A stretch of DNA of 64,000 nt from Halomonas denitrificans (lineage in GTDB: Bacteria > Pseudomonadota > Gammaproteobacteria > Pseudomonadales > Halomonadaceae): the NCBI RefSeq assembly GCF_003056305.1, contig NZ_PYVX01000004.1, positions 248,001 through 312,000 on the forward strand, in the 5' to 3' direction. How positions within the stretch are numbered: the stretch's first letter is position 1; every line of letters starts with the position of its first letter. The notes beneath the pieces were generated by a model. It had not been told where the DNA came from. It did not search any database and saw nothing but the letters and a program-made list of their open reading frames with translations. The position numbers and the translations under genes were made by a program. Shown piece after piece: positions 10,262 to 20,233 of this stretch.

Positions 10262-10666
10262 ATGACCGCGGAACGCTCCCAGCTCTACTACGCCTGCGTC
10301 TTCCTGCAGGTCTCCTTCCAGGCGATCCAGCACTCGGTGACCTGCTCCACCCGGCAGGACGACACGCCCTGCTGGCTGGACGCGCAGACCATGAGCCTGC
10401 TGCTTGGCGAGCTCCAGCGCTGCCGTCGGCAGGCCGGCCCCATGAAGGACGTCTCCCCCTGCCTGGACACCGCCTTCTACCACTGCGGCCTGCTGATGGC
10501 CCAGTGTCCCGGCGCCCTCAACCGTCCGCTCTGCCAGCACCATCTGGAGGCCATCATCGCGCCGCTGAAGGAGGCCGCGGCGCGGCTCTCGGGGAAGGCG
10601 AGCCCGGCCTCCGAGCACCGCGCGCCGACGACGGGGCAGCGGCTGCGCCGCTGGCTGGGATGGTGA
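10262..10666 (+). CDS. Cys-rich small cytosolic protein, probably Fur-regulated
   Basis: A 134-residue protein with ten cysteines or so (C12, C28, C37 and others, including PCLDTAFYHCGLLMAQC), four-helix-like amphipathic stretches and a basic C-terminal tail. No signal peptide or membrane segment is present. I do not recognise the family. The Fur-box-like sequence immediately upstream suggests iron-responsive expression, and the Cys/His content would suit metal or Fe-S binding, though that is inference. The ribosome-binding site is weak. It is convergent with the regulator ending at 10688. Confidence 0.6.
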   Translation: MTAERSQLYYACVFLQVSFQAIQHSVTCSTRQDDTPCWLDAQTMSLLLGELQRCRRQAGPMKDVSPCLDTAFYHCGLLMAQCPGALNRPLCQHHLEAIIAPLKEAAARLSGKASPASEHRAPTTGQRLRRWLGW

Positions 10667-10687
10667 GGGCGGCGCCTGCCCGCCTGC

Positions 10688-11581
10688 TCAGGCGTTGTGC
10701 ACCACCCGCCCGAGTGCCGTGATGTCGTAGCCGCCGAGGGCGGCGGCCCGCTCGGCGAAGCGGGGTTCCCGGGCGAAGGCGAGCAGGCGCTGGATCGGCG
10801 CCTCGAAGTAGCTGCGCCGGCGCAGGGCCAGGTCGAACGCCTCCTCGTGGAGCGGAACGAAGGCGAGGCCCTGGCGGCGGGCCGCGGCCTCCACCCCCAG
10901 CCCCGCATCCGCCTCGCCCTGGCGGATTGCCAGCGCCAGGTCGTCCTCGGAGAGCGACGGATGGTCGGCGAAGCACAGCGCGCCCGGCTCGATGCCCGCC
11001 CGCCCCAGCAGCCAGGTCAGCAGCCGATGGGCGCCGGCATCCGGCTGGCGATGGGCGACCCGCACCCGCTGGTCCGCCAGGTCGCCGAGGCCCGCGATGC
11101 CCAGCGGGTTGTCCGGCGCCAGCAAGAGCCCCTGGCGACGCGTCGCCCAGCGCACCGTCACCAGGTCGCGCATGCCGGCGAGCCCCAGCGCCTCGGGTCG
11201 GTTGTAGTCGCCGCGGTGCTCGTCCAGCAGGTGCAGCCCCGCCACCATCGCCTCGCCCGAGAGCAGACGGCGCACGCCATCGCCGCTGCCGTGGCAGAGC
11301 AGCGCCAGGCCCGCGCCGCTCTCGCGCACCGCCCACTCCAGCAGCGGGTCCTGGCTGCCGGCGAGCACCAGGGGCACGGGGCGGCTGCTCGCCCGATCAC
11401 CCTCCAGGTGGCTCATCAGCCACAGGTCGATGGCCTGGCGCGGGAAGAGCAGCTTGCCGGTCACCCGCATGCAGGGGATACCGCCCTGGCGCACCAGGTC
11501 GTAGACCTTGCGCTCCTTGAGGCGCAGGTAGTCGGCCACCTCGGCAGTGGTCAGATAGGCGTGGTGCGGGCCGAGTGTCAT
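10688..11581 (-). CDS. HTH / PBP-like transcriptional regulator next to tup genes
   Basis: A 297-residue protein with an excisionase-type helix-turn-helix at the N-terminus (TTAEVADYLRLKERKVYDLVRQGGIP, described here by residues 11-36). This is followed by a substrate-binding-protein-like domain of the PBP_like/ModA-related kind (about residues 70-290). Such fused proteins commonly sit beside molybdate or tungstate transporters and sense the oxyanion. It is divergent from tupBCA with a 125-base shared regulatory region, so it most likely controls tungstate uptake. Confidence 0.8.
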   Translation of the reverse strand: MTLGPHHAYLTTAEVADYLRLKERKVYDLVRQGGIPCMRVTGKLLFPRQAIDLWLMSHLEGDRASSRPVPLVLAGSQDPLLEWAVRESGAGLALLCHGSGDGVRRLLSGEAMVAGLHLLDEHRGDYNRPEALGLAGMRDLVTVRWATRRQGLLLAPDNPLGIAGLGDLADQRVRVAHRQPDAGAHRLLTWLLGRAGIEPGALCFADHPSLSEDDLALAIRQGEADAGLGVEAAARRQGLAFVPLHEEAFDLALRRRSYFEAPIQRLLAFAREPRFAERAAALGGYDITALGRVVHNA

Positions 11582-11664
11582 GGGTTCCCCTTGTCCAGGT
11601 ACAGGCTGGGCTAGTCGTTTTCCTGCATCTTACTGCATGAATTCCCGTACCGGGTGCATTGGCG

Positions 11665-11675
11665 GCGTTTAACGC
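11665..11675. promoter_or_regulatory. candidate operator between regulator and tupB
   Basis: GCGTT-T-AACGC is a perfect 5-base dyad around one central base, 32 bases upstream of the tupB ATG. CGTTA/TAACG-type dyads are reported for tungstate regulators in other bacteria, but this regulator is of another family. The assignment rests on position and symmetry only. Confidence 0.35.
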
Positions 11676-11706
11676 ACAAGATGCCAGGAGAGTGCAGGAG
11701 AGCCCG

Positions 11707-12411
11707 ATGCCCGACGACGCCAACGCCTTCCAGACCGCCCTCGCCCTGATCCTGGGGCTCGATCCCGACCTGATCGGGATCGTCACGCTGTCGCTCAAGG
11801 TCTCGTTCACCGCCGTGCTGATCGCCGCGCTGATCGCCCTGCCGCTGGGCGCGGCGATCGCGCTGTGGCGCTTCCCCGGCCGCGGGGTGCTGATCGTGGC
11901 GCTCAACGCCCTGATGGGGCTGCCGCCGGTGGTCGCGGGGCTCGCGGTCTACCTGCTGCTCTCCCGCGCCGGCCCGCTGGGCGAGCTCGGCCTGCTGTTC
12001 ACCCCCGGCGCCATGGTGATCGCCCAGGTGATCCTGGTGCTGCCGATCATCGCCGCCCTGACCCGCCAGCAGGTCGAGGAGCTCCACGGCGACTACCGTG
12101 AGCAGCTCACCTCGATGGGCGTCTCCCGGGCCCGGCGCATCCCCACCCTGCTGTGGGACGCCCGCTTCGGCCTGGCCACCGTGCTGCTCGCCGGCTTCGG
12201 CCGCGCCAGCGCCGAGGTCGGCGCGGTGATGATCGTCGGCGGCAACATCGACGGCGTAACCCGGGTGATGACCACCGCCATCGTGCTGGAGACCAGCAAG
12301 GGCGACCTGCCCCTGGCGCTGGGGCTCGGCATCGTGCTGCTCGCCCTGGTGGCGCTGGTCAACGCCGCCGCCCACCTGGTCGGCGAGACGGCGCGGAGGC
12401 GGGTGGGATGA
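11707..12411 (+). CDS. tupB: tungstate ABC transporter, permease
   Basis: A 234-residue inner-membrane permease with five or six helices. The cytoplasmic coupling loop with GVSRARRIPTLLWDARF and the following AEVGAVMIVGGNI match TupB/WtpB-type permeases. The ATG at 11707 has GCAGGAGAG upstream; a start further upstream would lack this. It overlaps tupC by 4 bases and is the first gene of tupBCA. Confidence 0.88.
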   Translation: MPDDANAFQTALALILGLDPDLIGIVTLSLKVSFTAVLIAALIALPLGAAIALWRFPGRGVLIVALNALMGLPPVVAGLAVYLLLSRAGPLGELGLLFTPGAMVIAQVILVLPIIAALTRQQVEELHGDYREQLTSMGVSRARRIPTLLWDARFGLATVLLAGFGRASAEVGAVMIVGGNIDGVTRVMTTAIVLETSKGDLPLALGLGIVLLALVALVNAAAHLVGETARRRVG

Positions 12412-13133
12412 ACGAGTGGACCCGCCTGGACGTCACGGCCATTCCCGCGCTTTCCCTCGAGGGCGTCGGCTTTCGCCACCGCGGCCAGCCGCTGCTGCAT
12501 CCCGTCGACCTGCGCCTCACCGGCTGCCGGCGCACCCTGGTGATGGGCCCCAACGGCGCCGGCAAGAGCCTGCTGATGCGCCTCGCCCACGGCCTGCTCG
12601 CCCCCACCGAGGGCCGGGTACGCTGGGAGGGGCGCCCGCCGCGCCAGGCCATGGTCTTCCAGCGCCCGGTGCTGCTGCGCCGCTCGGCCCTGGCCAACCT
12701 CACCTATGCCCTGGCGGTCGCCGGCACGCCCCGCCGCCGGCGCAAGCTGCTGGCCCGCGAGGCGCTGTCGCGCTTCGGCCTGGCCGCCCTGGAGGCGCGT
12801 CCGGCCCGGGTGCTCTCCGGCGGCGAGCAGCAGCGCCTGGCCCTGGCCCGGGCCTGGCTGGTGGCGCCCGAGGTGCTGTTTCTCGACGAGCCCACCTCGG
12901 CGCTGGACCCCGCCGCCATCAAGGCGGTGGAGGACGCGGTCAACGACTTCCACCGTCGAGGCACCCGGATCGTCATGACCAGCCACGACCTGAACCAGGC
13001 CCGCCGCCTGGCCGACGACATTGTCTTGATGGTGGACGGGCGGCTCGTCGAGCACGGCCCGGCCGAGACCTTCTTCGCAGCACCCGCCTCCGCCGAAGCG
13101 CGGGCCTTCATCCGGGGCGAGCTGATCTGGTGA
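12408..13133 (+). CDS. tupC: tungstate ABC transporter, ATPase
   Basis: A 241-residue ABC ATPase: Walker A GPNGAGKS near residue 46, signature LSGGEQQRLALARA, Walker B VLFLDEPTSALDP and the switch His in MTSHDLNQA. The short length and the phrase PTEGRVRWEG match oxyanion importers of the Tup type. The start overlaps the tupB stop (ATGA). It powers TupAB uptake of tungstate, a cofactor metal for some formate dehydrogenases and aldehyde oxidoreductases. Confidence 0.88.
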   Translation: MNEWTRLDVTAIPALSLEGVGFRHRGQPLLHPVDLRLTGCRRTLVMGPNGAGKSLLMRLAHGLLAPTEGRVRWEGRPPRQAMVFQRPVLLRRSALANLTYALAVAGTPRRRRKLLAREALSRFGLAALEARPARVLSGGEQQRLALARAWLVAPEVLFLDEPTSALDPAAIKAVEDAVNDFHRRGTRIVMTSHDLNQARRLADDIVLMVDGRLVEHGPAETFFAAPASAEARAFIRGELIW

Positions 13134-13189
13134 CGGCTCGCCCCGCGCAACACGCAGCAACCCACACCGCCACAAGAAGGAACCTCAGC

Positions 13190-14023
13190 ATGGAACGCAA
13201 ACTCCGCCTCACTCGCCCCGGCCTCACCCTCGTCGCCCTCGGCCTGATGGGCGCCTCGCTTGACGCCAGCGCCCAGGACGAGGCGCGGTTCATCACCCTC
13301 GCCTCGACCACCTCCACCCAGAACTCCGGGCTCTTCGACGCCATCCTTCCCCGGTTCCGCGAGGCGAGCGACATCGAGGTCCGCGTGGTCGCCGTGGGCA
13401 CCGGCCAGGCCTTCGAGATCGCCCGCCGCGGCGATGCCGACAGCCTGCTGGTCCATGACACCGAAGGCGAAGAGCGTTTCGTCGCCGAGGGCTACGCCAC
13501 CGAGCGCGCCGACGTCATGTACAACGACTTCGTGATCGTCGGCCCGAGCGACGACCCGGCCGGCATCAGTGACGCCCAGAGCATCGAAGAGGCGCTGTCC
13601 GACATCGCCGAGGCCGAGGCGCCCTTCGCCTCCCGCGGCGACGACAGCGGCACGAACCGCGCCGAGCTGCGCCTGTGGGAGGCCGCCGGCGTCGAGCCCG
13701 GCGGCGAGTGGTACCGCGAGCTCGGCAGCGGCATGGGCCCGACGCTGAACACCGCCGCCGGCATGGACGCCTACGCGATGAGCGACCGCGCCACCTGGGT
13801 CGCCTTCGACAACCGCCAGAACCTCGCGCTGCTGTTTGCCGGCGACGAGGCGCTGTTCAACCAGTACGGCAGCCTGCTGATCGACCCGGAGCGCCACCCG
13901 CACCTGAAGCATGACCTCGCCGAGCAGTGGCACGACTGGCTGCTCTCCGAGCAAGGCCAGGCCGCCATCGCCGACTTCGAGGTGAAGGGCCAGCAGCTCT
14001 TCTTCCCCAACGCCGCGAAGTGA
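13190..14023 (+). CDS. tupA: tungstate-binding periplasmic protein
   Basis: A 277-residue solute-binding protein with a cleavable signal peptide (about residues 1-28). The TTSTQNSGLFDAILPRF region and SRGDDSGTNRAEL are the oxyanion-binding motifs that separate TupA from ModA. It follows tupC by 56 bases with GAAGGAACC as ribosome-binding site. Here tupA is last in the operon, whereas many TupABC operons begin with it. Confidence 0.9.
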   Translation: MERKLRLTRPGLTLVALGLMGASLDASAQDEARFITLASTTSTQNSGLFDAILPRFREASDIEVRVVAVGTGQAFEIARRGDADSLLVHDTEGEERFVAEGYATERADVMYNDFVIVGPSDDPAGISDAQSIEEALSDIAEAEAPFASRGDDSGTNRAELRLWEAAGVEPGGEWYRELGSGMGPTLNTAAGMDAYAMSDRATWVAFDNRQNLALLFAGDEALFNQYGSLLIDPERHPHLKHDLAEQWHDWLLSEQGQAAIADFEVKGQQLFFPNAAK

Positions 14024-14032
14024 TCCCCCGAA

Positions 14033-14056
14033 TCGGCCCCGGACGCCCGGGGCCGA
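14033..14056 (+). terminator. tup operon terminator hairpin
   Basis: TCGGCCCCGG-acgc-CCGGGGCCGA is a perfect 10-bp stem, ten bases after the tupA stop. Only a poor T-run follows, so termination may be partial. Confidence 0.6.
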
Positions 14057-14277
14057 TCTCCGCCTCGCCTTGAGACGTCAGCTCCTCCGCCACCCGAGGG
14101 CAGGCATCCCCCCCGGCACGTGACGAGCGCCGTCACCCGTCGATTCCTACTTGGTAGTCTCCCTGGACGCCCACGCGGCGAGCGCCGCGCGGGGCTATCC
14201 TCTCTCCAGGGGCGCCGCCCTTCCCCCGACATCCCGCCCCGCCTTTCGACATTCGTCGTAGCGTTCATCAGCTGCAC

Positions 14278-14293
14278 TTTACGTTAACGTCAA
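14278..14293 (+). promoter_or_regulatory. LiuR-like operator upstream of liuA
   Basis: TTTACGTTAACGTCAA is a dyad with 7 of 8 matching arm positions. It resembles the MerR-family LiuR site described for leucine/isovalerate operons in gammaproteobacteria. It lies 103 bases before liuA. No regulator gene is adjacent, so LiuR would be encoded elsewhere. The rest of 14057-14396 shows no gene. Confidence 0.55.
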
Positions 14294-14396
14294 CCTCACC
14301 TAGTCTTGTGCCATCCGCCACTTCGTTGGCACCCGTTTGACCGTCGCGCCCGCGCTGAGCGCCAGGCGCGCCACCCGACACGACCGGAGCCCTGCC

Positions 14397-15566
14397 ATGC
14401 ACACGCCCTACCAACCCCTCGACTTCGGCCTCGACGACGAGCTGAACATGCTGCGCGATCACGTCAACGCCTTCGCCCGCGACGAGATCGCCCCGCGCGC
14501 CGCCGAGATCGACGAAAAGAACGAGTTCCCCAACGACCTCTGGCAGAAGTTCGGCGACATGGGCCTGCTCGGCATCACCGTGCCGGACGAGGACGGCGGC
14601 AGCGGCATGGGCTACCTCGCCCACTGCATCGCCATGGAGGAGATCTCCCGGGCCAGCGCCTCGGTGGGCCTCTCCTACGGCGCCCACTCCAACCTCTGCG
14701 TGAACCAGCTCAAGATCAACGCCAGCGCGGAGCAGAAGGCCAAGTACCTGCCCAAGCTGATCAGCGGCGAGCACGTCGGGGCGCTGGCCATGTCCGAGCC
14801 GGGCGCCGGCTCCGACGTGGTCTCCATGAAGCTGCGCGCCCGCAAGGAGGGTGACAAGTACATCCTCAACGGCAACAAGATGTGGATCACCAACGGTCCC
14901 GATGCCGACGTGCTGGTGGTCTACGCCAAGACCGACCCCGAGGCCGGTTCCAAGGGCATCACCGCCTTCATCATCGAGAAGGGCATGACCGGCTTCTCCA
15001 CCGCCCAGAAGCTCGACAAGCTCGGCATGCGCGGCTCCAACACCTGCGAGCTGGTGTTCGAGGACTGCGAGGTGCCGGAAGCCAACGTGCTCGGCGAGGT
15101 GGGCAAGGGCGTGAAGGTGCTGATGAGCGGCCTGGACTATGAGCGCACCGTGCTCGCCGCCGGCCCCATCGGCATCATGCAGGCGGCCATGGACATCGTG
15201 GTGCCCTACGTCCACGAGCGGAAGCAGTTCAACCAGTCGATCGGCGAGTTCCAGCTGGTGCAGGGCAAGATCGCCGACATGTACACCACCCTGAACGCCT
15301 GCCGCGCCTACCTCTACGCCGTGGCGGCGGGCTGTGACCGCGGCCGCACCTCGCGCAAGGACGCCGCCGGCGTGATCCTCTACTGCGCCGAGAAGGCCAC
15401 CCAGGTGGCGCTGGACGCCATCCAGCTGCTCGGCGGCAACGGCTACATCAACGAGTACCCCACCGGACGCCTTCTGCGTGACGCCAAGCTCTACGAGATC
15501 GGCGCCGGCACCAGCGAGATCCGGCGCATGCTGATCGGCCGCGAGCTGTTCAACGAATCCAAGTAA
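14397..15566 (+). CDS. liuA: isovaleryl-CoA dehydrogenase
   Basis: A 389-residue acyl-CoA dehydrogenase. [10 protein letters not shown] (about residue 140), [12 protein letters not shown] and the catalytic-Glu segment [15 protein letters not shown] match isovaleryl-CoA dehydrogenases rather than general short-chain enzymes. It oxidises isovaleryl-CoA to 3-methylcrotonyl-CoA with FAD, passing electrons to ETF. The start at 14397 avoids an extra N-terminal extension. It is the first gene of liuABCDE, 12 bases before liuB. Confidence 0.95.
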   Translation: MHTPYQPLDFGLDDELNMLRDHVNAFARDEIAPRAAEIDEKNEFPNDLWQKFGDMGLLGITVPDEDGGSGMGYLAHCIAMEEISRASASVGLSYGAHSNLCVNQLKINASAEQKAKYLPKLISGEHVGALAMSEPGAGSDVVSMKLRARKEGDKYILNGNKMWITNGPDADVLVVYAKTDPEAGSKGITAFIIEKGMTGFSTAQKLDKLGMRGSNTCELVFEDCEVPEANVLGEVGKGVKVLMSGLDYERTVLAAGPIGIMQAAMDIVVPYVHERKQFNQSIGEFQLVQGKIADMYTTLNACRAYLYAVAAGCDRGRTSRKDAAGVILYCAEKATQVALDAIQLLGGNGYINEYPTGRLLRDAKLYEIGAGTSEIRRMLIGRELFNESK

Positions 15567-15578
15567 GGGCGGCGTTCC

Positions 15579-17186
15579 ATGAGCATCCTCCAGACCCAGA
15601 TCAATCCGCGCAGCGACGTCTTCCAGGCCAACGACGTCGCCATGCGCCGCGAGGTCGGCCAGTTGCGCGAGCTGACCGCCGCCATCCACCGCGGCGGCGG
15701 CGAGAAGGCCCGCGCCCGCCACGAGTCCCGCGGCAAGCTGTTCGTGCGCGACCGCATCGACCACCTGATCGACGAGGGCTCGCCCTTCCTCGAGTTCTCG
15801 GCGCTGGCCGCCCATGAGGTCTACGACAGCCCGGTGCCCGCCGCCGGCGTGGTCACCGGCATCGGCCGCGTCTCCGGAGTGGAGTGCGTGATCGTCGCCA
15901 ACGACGCCACGGTCAAGGGCGGCACCTACTTCCCGCTCACCGTGAAGAAGCACCTGCGCGCCCAGGAGATCGCCCGCAAGCATCGCCTGCCGTGCATCTA
16001 CCTAGTCGACTCCGGCGGCGCCTTCCTGCCCCGCCAGGACGAGGTCTTCCCGGATCGCGACCACTTCGGGCGCATCTTCTACAACCAGGCCACCCTCTCC
16101 GCCGAGGGCATCCCGCAGATCGCCGTGGTGATGGGCTCCTGCACCGCCGGTGGCGCCTACGTGCCGGCCATGGCCGACGAGTCGATCATCGTCCGCGAGC
16201 AGGGCACCATCTTCCTCGGCGGCCCGCCCCTGGTGAAGGCCGCCACCGGCGAGAGCATCAGCGCCGAGGACCTGGGCGGCGCCGACGTGCACGCCAAGGT
16301 GAGCGGCGTGGCCGACCACTACGCCGAGAACGACGCCCACGCCCTGCAGCTGGCCCGCGCCTGCGTGTCGCGGCTCAACTGGCAGAAGCGCGGCGAGTTG
16401 AAGATGCAGCCCTCCAAGCCGCCGCGCCTCGATCCCACCGAGCTCTACGGCATCGTCGGCACCGACCTCAAGAAGCCATACGACGTGCGCGAGGTGATCG
16501 GGCGCATCGTCGACGACTCCGACTTCGACGAGTTCAAGCGCACCTACGGCGACACCTTGGTCACCGGCTTCGCCCACATCCACGGCCACCCGGTGGGCAT
16601 CGTCGCCAACAACGGCGTGCTCTTCTCCGAGAGCGCCGTGAAGGGCGCGCACTTCATCGAGCTGTGCGCCCAGCGCAAGATCCCGCTGGTGTTCCTGCAG
16701 AACATCACCGGCTTCATGGTCGGCTCCAAGTACGAGCACGAGGGCATCGCCAAGCACGGCGCCAAGCTCGTCACCGCCGTGGCCTGCGCCCGGGTGCCCA
16801 AGTTCACCGTGCTGATCGGCGGCAGCTTCGGCGCCGGCAACTACGGCATGTGCGGCCGCGCCTTCGAGCCCAACCTGCTGTTCATGTGGCCCAACGCCCG
16901 CATCTCGGTGATGGGCGGCGAGCAGGCCGCCGGCGTGCTCTCCCAGGTCAAGCGCGAGCAGATCGAGCGCGAGGGCCGCGAGTGGACCCAGGAGGAGGAA
17001 GAGGCCTTCAAGGCGCCCACCCGAGAGCAGTACGAGCGCCAGGGCCACCCCAACTACGCCAGCGCGCGGCTGTGGGACGACGGCGTGATCGACCCGCTGC
17101 AGACCCGCGAGGTCCTCGGCCTGTCGCTCGCCGCCGCCATGAATGCCGAAGTGGAAGAGACGCGCTTCGGCGTGTTCCGGATGTGA
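15579..17186 (+). CDS. liuB: methylcrotonyl-CoA carboxylase, carboxyltransferase (beta) subunit
   Basis: A 535-residue carboxyltransferase with two crotonase-fold halves. [21 protein letters not shown] and [16 protein letters not shown] mark MCC beta over propionyl- or acetyl-CoA carboxylase. It transfers CO2 from carboxybiotin on LiuD to 3-methylcrotonyl-CoA, giving 3-methylglutaconyl-CoA. It lies between liuA and liuC with gaps of 12 and 7 bases. Confidence 0.95.
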   Translation: MSILQTQINPRSDVFQANDVAMRREVGQLRELTAAIHRGGGEKARARHESRGKLFVRDRIDHLIDEGSPFLEFSALAAHEVYDSPVPAAGVVTGIGRVSGVECVIVANDATVKGGTYFPLTVKKHLRAQEIARKHRLPCIYLVDSGGAFLPRQDEVFPDRDHFGRIFYNQATLSAEGIPQIAVVMGSCTAGGAYVPAMADESIIVREQGTIFLGGPPLVKAATGESISAEDLGGADVHAKVSGVADHYAENDAHALQLARACVSRLNWQKRGELKMQPSKPPRLDPTELYGIVGTDLKKPYDVREVIGRIVDDSDFDEFKRTYGDTLVTGFAHIHGHPVGIVANNGVLFSESAVKGAHFIELCAQRKIPLVFLQNITGFMVGSKYEHEGIAKHGAKLVTAVACARVPKFTVLIGGSFGAGNYGMCGRAFEPNLLFMWPNARISVMGGEQAAGVLSQVKREQIEREGREWTQEEEEAFKAPTREQYERQGHPNYASARLWDDGVIDPLQTREVLGLSLAAAMNAEVEETRFGVFRM

Positions 17187-17193
17187 GGTCGAG

Positions 17194-18036
17194 ATGACGC
17201 CGACATACTCCCGACTGACGATCGACGACCGCGGCGTGGCCCGGCTGACGCTGGACCGCCCGGACGTCCACAACGCCTTCGACGACCACCTCATCGCCGA
17301 GCTCAATGCTCACCTCGAGCGCCTGCATGACGCCGCCCGCCACGGCGAGGTGCGCGTGGTGGTGCTGGGCTCCGAGGGCAAGAGCTTCTCCGCCGGGGCG
17401 GACCTGGGCTGGATGAAGCGCATGGTCGAGTACGACTTCGACGGCAACCTCGCCGACTCGCGCAAGCTCGCCACCCTGATGCACCGCCTGGACACCCTGC
17501 CCTGCCCCACCCTGTGCCGGGTGCAGGGCGCGGCCTTCGGCGGTGCGGTGGGCCTCGCCGCCTGCTGCGACGTGGTGGTCGCCTCCGAGAAGGCCAAGTT
17601 CTGCCTCTCCGAGGTCAAGATCGGCCTCTCGCCGGCGGTGATCAGCCCCTACGTGCAGCGTGCGCTGGGCGAGCGCCAGGCGCGCCGCTACGCATTGACC
17701 GCCGAGGTGATGGACGCCGCCACCGCCCAGGGCCTCGATCTGGTGCACCGGGTGGTCGCCCCCGAGGACCTCGACGCTGCCGTCGACGCCATGCTCGAGA
17801 CGCTGCTCGCGGGCTCGCCACAGGCCCAGCGCGCCACCAAGGCGCTGCTCGCCGAGGTCGCCCGCGAGCCCGACAGCAAGGCCACCCGCGAGCACACCTG
17901 CCGCGTGATCAGTGAGCTTCGCGTCAGCGCCGAGGGCCAGGAGGGGCTCGCCAGCTTCTTCGAGAAACGCCGCCCCGCCTGGACCGCCGACGCCTCCCAG
18001 AATTCCGACACGACCGCCACGGAGCGCCGCTCATGA
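17194..18036 (+). CDS. liuC: methylglutaconyl-CoA hydratase
   Basis: A 280-residue enoyl-CoA hydratase/isomerase-family protein. FSAGADLGWMKRM forms the first oxyanion-hole segment and GAAFGGAVGLAACCDVVVAS the second, and the acidic SEVKIGLSPAVISPYV segment is typical of methylglutaconyl-CoA hydratase. It hydrates 3-methylglutaconyl-CoA to HMG-CoA. The ATG at 17194 has GAGGTCGAG before it; the stop overlaps liuD (ATGA). Confidence 0.92.
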   Translation: MTPTYSRLTIDDRGVARLTLDRPDVHNAFDDHLIAELNAHLERLHDAARHGEVRVVVLGSEGKSFSAGADLGWMKRMVEYDFDGNLADSRKLATLMHRLDTLPCPTLCRVQGAAFGGAVGLAACCDVVVASEKAKFCLSEVKIGLSPAVISPYVQRALGERQARRYALTAEVMDAATAQGLDLVHRVVAPEDLDAAVDAMLETLLAGSPQAQRATKALLAEVAREPDSKATREHTCRVISELRVSAEGQEGLASFFEKRRPAWTADASQNSDTTATERRS

Positions 18037-20069
18037 GCCGTTCGACCCCCTTCGACACCCTGCTGGTCGCCAACCGCGGCGAGATCGCCTGCCGGGTGAT
18101 GCGCACGGCGCGTGCCATGGGCCTGCGCACCGTCGCCGTCTACTCCGATGCCGACGCCAATGCCCGCCACGTGCGCGAGGCCGACGAGGCGATCCGCCTC
18201 GGCCCCGCCGCGGCCCGCGAGAGCTACCTCAAGGTCGAGGCCGTGGTCGAGGCCGCCAAGCGCAGCGGCGCCGGGGCCATCCACCCCGGCTACGGCTTCC
18301 TCTCCGAGAACGGCGCCTTCGTCGAGGCGCTGGATGCGGCCGGCATCGTCTTCGTCGGCCCGCCCGCCTCGGCCATCGCCGCCATGGGCGACAAGTCCGC
18401 CGCCAAGGCGCGCATGGCCAACGCCGGCGTGCCGCTGGTGCCGGGCTACCACGGCGACGACCAGGACGACGCCCTGCTCCGGGCCGAGGCCGACAAGATC
18501 GGCTACCCGGTGCTGCTCAAGGCGAGCGCCGGCGGCGGCGGCAAGGGCATGCGCGTGGTGGAGTCCGGCGAGGGCTTCCAGGCCGCACTCGACGGCTGTC
18601 GCCGCGAGTCCCAGGCCGCCTTCGGCGATCAGCGCATGCTGATCGAGAAGTACCTGACCCAGCCCCGCCACGTCGAGGTGCAGGTGTTCTGCGACAGCCA
18701 CGGCGCGGGCGTCTATCTCTTCGAGCGCGACTGCTCCGTGCAGCGCCGCCACCAGAAGGTGCTCGAGGAGGCCCCGGCCCCGGGCATGAGCGAGGGCCTG
18801 CGCCGCGAGATGGGCGAGGCCGCGGTGCGCGCCGCCAAGGAGATCGGCTACGTGGGCGCCGGCACCGTCGAGTTCCTGCTCGATGCCGACGGCTCGTTCT
18901 ACTTCATGGAGATGAACACCCGCCTGCAGGTGGAGCACCCGGTCACCGAGATGATCACCGGCCAGGACCTGGTCGAGTGGCAGCTGCGCGTAGCCATGGG
19001 CGAGGCACTCCCTCTCGCGCAGAATGAATTGACCATCACCGGCCACAGCTTCGAGGCGCGCCTCTACGCCGAGGACCCGGAACAGGACTTCCTGCCCGCC
19101 ACCGGCACCCTCACCCGCTTCGCCATGGACCTCGAGGGCGCCGAGCTCGACCCGGCTCGCGTGCGCCTGGACAGCGGCGTGGCGACCGGCGATGCCGTCT
19201 CCATGCACTACGACCCGATGCTCGCCAAGCTGATCGTGCATGGCAACGACCGCGCCCAGGCGCTCGCCACCCTCAACCGCGCACTCGCGGCGCTGGACGT
19301 GCAGGGCGTGGTCACCAACCGCGCCTTCCTGCAGCGCCTGGCCACCCACCCCGCCTTCCAGGCCTGCGAGCTCGATACCCGCTTCATCGAGAAGCACGAG
19401 GAGACCCTCTTCGCGCCGCGCCGCTACACCACCGAGGAGTACGCCGGGGCCGCCCTGGTGGGCCTGCACCAGCTGGCCCGCGAGTGCGAGAGCGACTCGC
19501 CCTGGGACCGCCACGACGGCTTCCGCCTCAATGCGCCGCACACCATCCGCATCGCCCTCTGCGACCCCGCCCATGCCCAGGATGACGACGACTCCGAGGC
19601 CGTGGTGGTGGTCGAGGGCACCCGCGAGCGCGAGGACGCCGCCTGGCACCTGACCATCGGCAGCGAGACCCTCACCGCGCGCCTCGACCCGCTCGAGGGC
19701 GACGCCGTGGCCATCACCCTGGACGGCCACCGCCGCCGCCTGCAGGCGCGCCGCGACGGCAACGTGGTGGTGATCGTCGACCCGCGCGGCGAGACCCGGC
19801 TCTTCTGGCGGCGCATCGACGCCATCGACCACGGCCGCCAGGAGGCCGAATCGACCCTCACCGCGCCCATGCACGGCACCGTGGTGGCGCTGCTGGTCGA
19901 GCCCGGCGCCCGCGTCGAGCAGGGCATGCCGCTGATGGTGATGGAGGCGATGAAGATGGAGCACACCATGGCCGCCCCCGCCGACGGCCACGTGGCGAGC
20001 TTCCACTTCGCCGCCGGCGACACCGTGGGCCAGGGCGACGTGCTGCTCGACTTCGCCGCCGACGAGTAA
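18033..20069 (+). CDS. liuD: methylcrotonyl-CoA carboxylase, biotin-carboxylase (alpha) subunit
   Basis: A 678-residue protein: biotin carboxylase domain from [12 protein letters not shown] at the N-terminus, the ATP-grasp glycine loop [12 protein letters not shown], and [15 protein letters not shown]; then a linker, and a C-terminal biotinyl domain with EAMKM, the acceptor lysine at residue 641. It carboxylates its biotin with bicarbonate and ATP and works with LiuB. It overlaps liuC by 4 bases. It is followed by an unusual 164-base gap before liuE. Confidence 0.95.
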   Translation: MSRSTPFDTLLVANRGEIACRVMRTARAMGLRTVAVYSDADANARHVREADEAIRLGPAAARESYLKVEAVVEAAKRSGAGAIHPGYGFLSENGAFVEALDAAGIVFVGPPASAIAAMGDKSAAKARMANAGVPLVPGYHGDDQDDALLRAEADKIGYPVLLKASAGGGGKGMRVVESGEGFQAALDGCRRESQAAFGDQRMLIEKYLTQPRHVEVQVFCDSHGAGVYLFERDCSVQRRHQKVLEEAPAPGMSEGLRREMGEAAVRAAKEIGYVGAGTVEFLLDADGSFYFMEMNTRLQVEHPVTEMITGQDLVEWQLRVAMGEALPLAQNELTITGHSFEARLYAEDPEQDFLPATGTLTRFAMDLEGAELDPARVRLDSGVATGDAVSMHYDPMLAKLIVHGNDRAQALATLNRALAALDVQGVVTNRAFLQRLATHPAFQACELDTRFIEKHEETLFAPRRYTTEEYAGAALVGLHQLARECESDSPWDRHDGFRLNAPHTIRIALCDPAHAQDDDDSEAVVVVEGTREREDAAWHLTIGSETLTARLDPLEGDAVAITLDGHRRRLQARRDGNVVVIVDPRGETRLFWRRIDAIDHGRQEAESTLTAPMHGTVVALLVEPGARVEQGMPLMVMEAMKMEHTMAAPADGHVASFHFAAGDTVGQGDVLLDFAADE

Positions 20070-20117
20070 GACAACGCGCTCAGGCAGGCGACGCCGGGGA
20101 CAGGTCGAAGCGGAGGT

Positions 20118-20224
20118 CCTCTGCCAGGGATGGCAGAGGTAGCGCCCAAGGATGGGTCCACAGCGCCTCCGCGATGGTCCGACACTTCGGGGCCTGTCGC
20201 CGGAAAAGTCGCCAACACGACAGG
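20118..20224 (+). other. intercistronic hairpins between liuD and liuE
   Basis: Two inverted repeats fill the only large gap in the liu operon. CCTCTGCCA-ggga-TGGCAGAGG (20118-20139) is a perfect 9-bp stem closed by a GNRA-type loop. CCTGTCG at 20193-20199 pairs with CGACAGG at 20218-20224, which covers the start of the liuE Shine-Dalgarno (CAGGAG, 20221-20226). Neither has a T-run. They may stabilise the upstream mRNA or limit liuE translation. Confidence 0.45.
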
Positions 20225-20233
20225 AGTGAAGAA

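Noticed and set aside
16002-17306. 434-codon minus-strand frame opposite liuB
   Set aside because: Low-complexity Val/Gly/His shadow with no motif; liuB is intact on the plus strand.
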